A DNA stretch of 64,000 nucleotides from Pseudolactococcus raffinolactis NBRC 100932 (GTDB taxonomy: Bacteria; Bacillota; Bacilli; Lactobacillales; Streptococcaceae), in the NCBI RefSeq assembly GCF_001591765.1, contig NZ_BCVN01000001.1:156887-220886 (forward strand). The letters run 5' to 3'. The notes under the pieces were generated by a model, which saw only the letters and a program-made list of their open reading frames with translations, was not told the DNA's origin and made no database searches. Below are positions 62,272-64,000 of this stretch, one piece after another (the stretch's first letter is position 1; every line of letters starts with the position of its first letter). The position numbers and the translations under genes are program-made.

Positions 62272-62360
62272 AGGTCTGCTTTATAAAAAGTAGACTGCGT
62301 GGGAGGGCATTCGCCCATTAAACCACATCACGAGAAGTGATTTCGGAAGAAATCAATATT
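62272..62360 (+). promoter_or_regulatory. Structured rplK leader
   Basis: Three small stems: GTCTGCTT/AAGTAGAC with one wobble (62274-62296), GGGC-ATTC-GCCC, and overlapping alternatives ATCAC-GAGAA-GTGAT or GATTTC-GGAA-GAAATC just before AGGAGG. The overlap allows two exclusive folds, which suggests feedback control by a ribosomal protein. Confidence 0.5.
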
Positions 62361-62374
62361 AGGAGGAAATTATC

Positions 62375-62800
62375 GTGGCTAAAGAAGTACAAAACATCGT
62401 AAAATTGCAAATTCCAGCCGGAAAAGCAACACCAGCTCCACCAGTAGGACCAGCACTTGGTCAAGCTGGTATCAATATCATGGGCTTCACAAAAGAATTT
62501 AATGCTCGTACAGCTGACCAAGCTGGCATGATCATTCCAGTTGTGATCTCAGTATACGAAGATAAATCATTTACTTTCGTTACTAAAACACCACCAGCAG
62601 CTGTTTTGCTTAAAAAAGCAGCAGGTGTTGAAAAAGGTTCTGGTACACCAAACACTGTTAAAGTGGCAACTGTTACTAAAGCACAAGTTCAACAAATCGC
62701 TGAAACAAAAATGGAAGACCTTAACGCTTCATCTGTCGAATCTGCTATGCGCATGATCGAAGGAACAGCACGTTCAATGGGCTTCACTGTCGAAGGTTAA
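62375..62800 (+). CDS. rplK: 50S ribosomal protein L11
   Basis: 141 residues starting at GTG 62375 after AGGAGG. N-terminal thiostrepton-loop domain ([33 protein letters not shown]) and C-terminal rRNA-binding domain ([40 protein letters not shown]). It sits in the GTPase-associated centre of the 50S subunit. Followed by rplA after a structured gap. Confidence 0.98.
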   Translation: MAKEVQNIVKLQIPAGKATPAPPVGPALGQAGINIMGFTKEFNARTADQAGMIIPVVISVYEDKSFTFVTKTPPAAVLLKKAAGVEKGSGTPNTVKVATVTKAQVQQIAETKMEDLNASSVESAMRMIEGTARSMGFTVEG

Positions 62801-62972
62801 TTTTCGATTTTTCTGTCTTAACTTCAGAAATGACTTCGAGTTATTTCAAGGGATGGAGAGGATCAGAATGCTGCTTTCAGACTGAGGTCTGAATGATGTA
62901 AAACCACCGATCGACTAAGATGAAGCGGTGGAAGGTTGCTTGCAACCGCTAAACCACAAGGAGAAATATATA
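62801..62972 (+). promoter_or_regulatory. rplK-rplA intercistronic region, candidate L1 control site
   Basis: 172 bases with hairpins TTCAGAC-TGAG-GTCTGAA (62876-62893), CCACCG...CGGTGG (62904-62931) and GGTTG-CTTG-CAACC (62934-62947). An alternative AGCGGT/ACCGCT pairing competes with the last two. A site of this kind just before rplA fits translational autoregulation by L1, but I cannot confirm the L1 recognition motif. Confidence 0.5.
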
Positions 62973-63659
62973 ATGGCTAAAAAAAGCAAACAATTGCGTG
63001 CTGCTTTGGAAAAAGTAGAAGCAACTAAAGTATACACAGTTGAAGAAGCTGTTGCATTGGCACAAGAAACAAACTTCGCTAAATTTGATGCGACTGTTGA
63101 AGTTGCTTACAACTTGAACATCGACGTTAAAAAAGCTGACCAACAAATCCGTGGCGCTATGGTATTGCCAAACGGTACTGGTAAAACAGCTAAAGTCCTG
63201 GTTTTCGCTAAAGGTGAAAAAGCTGAAGAAGCTAAAGCTGCTGGCGCTGACTATGTTGGCGAAATGGAATACGTTGAAAAAATCAACGGTGGTTGGTTTG
63301 ACTTCGACGTTGTCGTAGCAACACCTGACATGATGGCTGTTGTAGGTCGTCTTGGTCGCGTGCTTGGACCACGTAACCTCATGCCTAACCCTAAAACTGG
63401 TACTGTAACAATGGACGTTACTAAAGCAGTTGAAGAAGTTAAAGCTGGTAAAGTAACTTACCGTGCTGAAAAAGCTGGTATCGTACACGTTGCAATCGGT
63501 AAAGTTTCATTTGAAACTGAAAAATTGGTTGAAAACTTTAAAGCAATCAACACTGTTATCGCTGCTGCTAAACCAGCAACTGCTAAAGGAACATACATCC
63601 AAAGCTTGACAGTGACAACTACATTTGGTCCTGGTATCAAAGTAGATCCAAATTTCTAA
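62973..63659 (+). CDS. rplA: 50S ribosomal protein L1
   Basis: 228 residues from the ATG at 62973 (AAGGAG upstream). Two-domain L1 fold: [56 protein letters not shown] and the C-terminal [15 protein letters not shown]. It forms the L1 stalk at the ribosomal E site and usually represses its own mRNA. A strong terminator follows. Confidence 0.98.
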   Translation: MAKKSKQLRAALEKVEATKVYTVEEAVALAQETNFAKFDATVEVAYNLNIDVKKADQQIRGAMVLPNGTGKTAKVLVFAKGEKAEEAKAAGADYVGEMEYVEKINGGWFDFDVVVATPDMMAVVGRLGRVLGPRNLMPNPKTGTVTMDVTKAVEEVKAGKVTYRAEKAGIVHVAIGKVSFETEKLVENFKAINTVIAAAKPATAKGTYIQSLTVTTTFGPGIKVDPNF

Positions 63660-63670
63660 TTCAGGCAAAT

Positions 63671-63704
63671 GAAAAAAGCTATTCAGTTATGAATGGCTTT
63701 TTTC
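63671..63704 (+). terminator. Terminator after rplA
   Basis: 15-bp stem with one wobble (63671-63685 with 63690-63704) and loop GTTA. Confidence 0.92.
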
Positions 63705-64000
63705 TTAGCATTAAAATTGAACTTGGTGGCTAGATAAACTTGTTAAATGAGAGAAGATTCGTTTGTCTCATGGAATTTACTATAAACCAAAGAATGTTAT
63801 TAAAAGAATTTGTGGATACTGTTTTAAAAAGAGGCAGAGGAATTTGCTATAACTGCATTAGTAATAATAAGGAAATAGTATCATTTCTAATTTTTATTTT
63901 AGTTGACATTAGAGCAAATTTTGGATAAGATTTAATAAAACTAATATATCTGGATTTCAGTTTGTTTGGTGGATGACTCGTGACATTCAGTTATGATTTC
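63705..64000 (+). other. AT-rich window end with a weak ORF and an outward promoter
   Basis: A frame of 52 codons from the ATG at 63770 (MEFTINQRMLLKEFVDTVLK ... IRANFG) has no ribosome-binding site and no recognised family; it may be a gene remnant. A good promoter, TTGACA-N17-TAAGAT (63903-63931), reads out of the window to the right. Confidence 0.35.

Noticed and set aside
62949..63488. 179-codon minus-strand frame opposite rplA
   Set aside because: Mirror frame produced by the strong codon bias of a ribosomal protein gene; no ribosome-binding site and a composition dominated by Phe, Ser and Cys.

Overview
The window looks like chromosome of a low-GC Gram-positive coccus of the Streptococcaceae, most likely Lactococcus in the broad sense. 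The grounds are the xyl gene set with a phosphoketolase, a CovRS-type two-component system, an oligopeptide transporter in the streptococcal amiACDEF order, a tmRNA tag reading AKNTQTYAVAA, ComFA/ComFC, and many extended -10 promoters. The piscium/raffinolactis group would fit, but that is a guess. No phage, insertion sequence, tRNA, rRNA operon or CRISPR array is visible.

Layout. 1-1415: end of a DHA2-type drug exporter and a stand-alone HIRAN protein. 1481-7832: polA, then a heterodimeric ABC exporter pair. 7833-22157: a xylose/xyloside regulon: xylB, xfp, an aldose epimerase, a ThuA-like protein, the ROK repressor xylR, xylA, a sugar-binding lipoprotein with two permeases, and a GH43 beta-xylosidase. 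Three near-identical palindromes, at xylB, xylR and xylA, mark the XylR operators, and a perfect cre site overlaps the xylA promoter. Together the genes import and cleave xylo-oligosaccharides, isomerise and phosphorylate xylose, and split xylulose-5-phosphate with phosphoketolase. The importer ATPase is not in the cluster. 22331-27886: an iron-type alcohol dehydrogenase, then a MarR repressor and a second heterodimeric ABC exporter. 27947-30210: a tyrosine-phosphatase-like protein and an AT-rich islet of small, partly decayed, immunity-like genes.

30237-33350: an M-box Mg2+ riboswitch with its terminator, leading to an MgtA-type P-ATPase whose start codon is out of frame by one A in a homopolymer. 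33431-37839: ppaC, rpsN (zinc-free form), a frameshifted YlmA-like ATPase, YceD/DUF177 and gnd. 37911-40323: covR/covS. 40378-42150: amtB-glnK behind two perfect GlnR boxes and a candidate CodY box. 42457-46008: murD-murG-divIB. 46288-53011: amiACDEF-type oligopeptide uptake. 53187-57137: obgE, a 58-residue protein, phoH, a HIT-like protein, ybeY and dgkA. 57140-59058 (minus strand): comFC-comFA. 59102-64000: yigZ, ssrA (tmRNA), cvfB-msrA-yozE, and rplK/rplA with structured leaders.

The least expected observations are a small dispersed repeat sitting at the ribosome-binding site of four unrelated genes, the 8-A frameshift behind the Mg2+ riboswitch, an islet of decaying paralogous immunity-like genes, two genes (polA, yigZ) that look leaderless with identical promoter-to-start geometry, and an in-frame mini-ORF ending inside the covS Shine-Dalgarno. 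Single-base frameshifts (mgtA, ylmA) could be assembly errors and are flagged as such.
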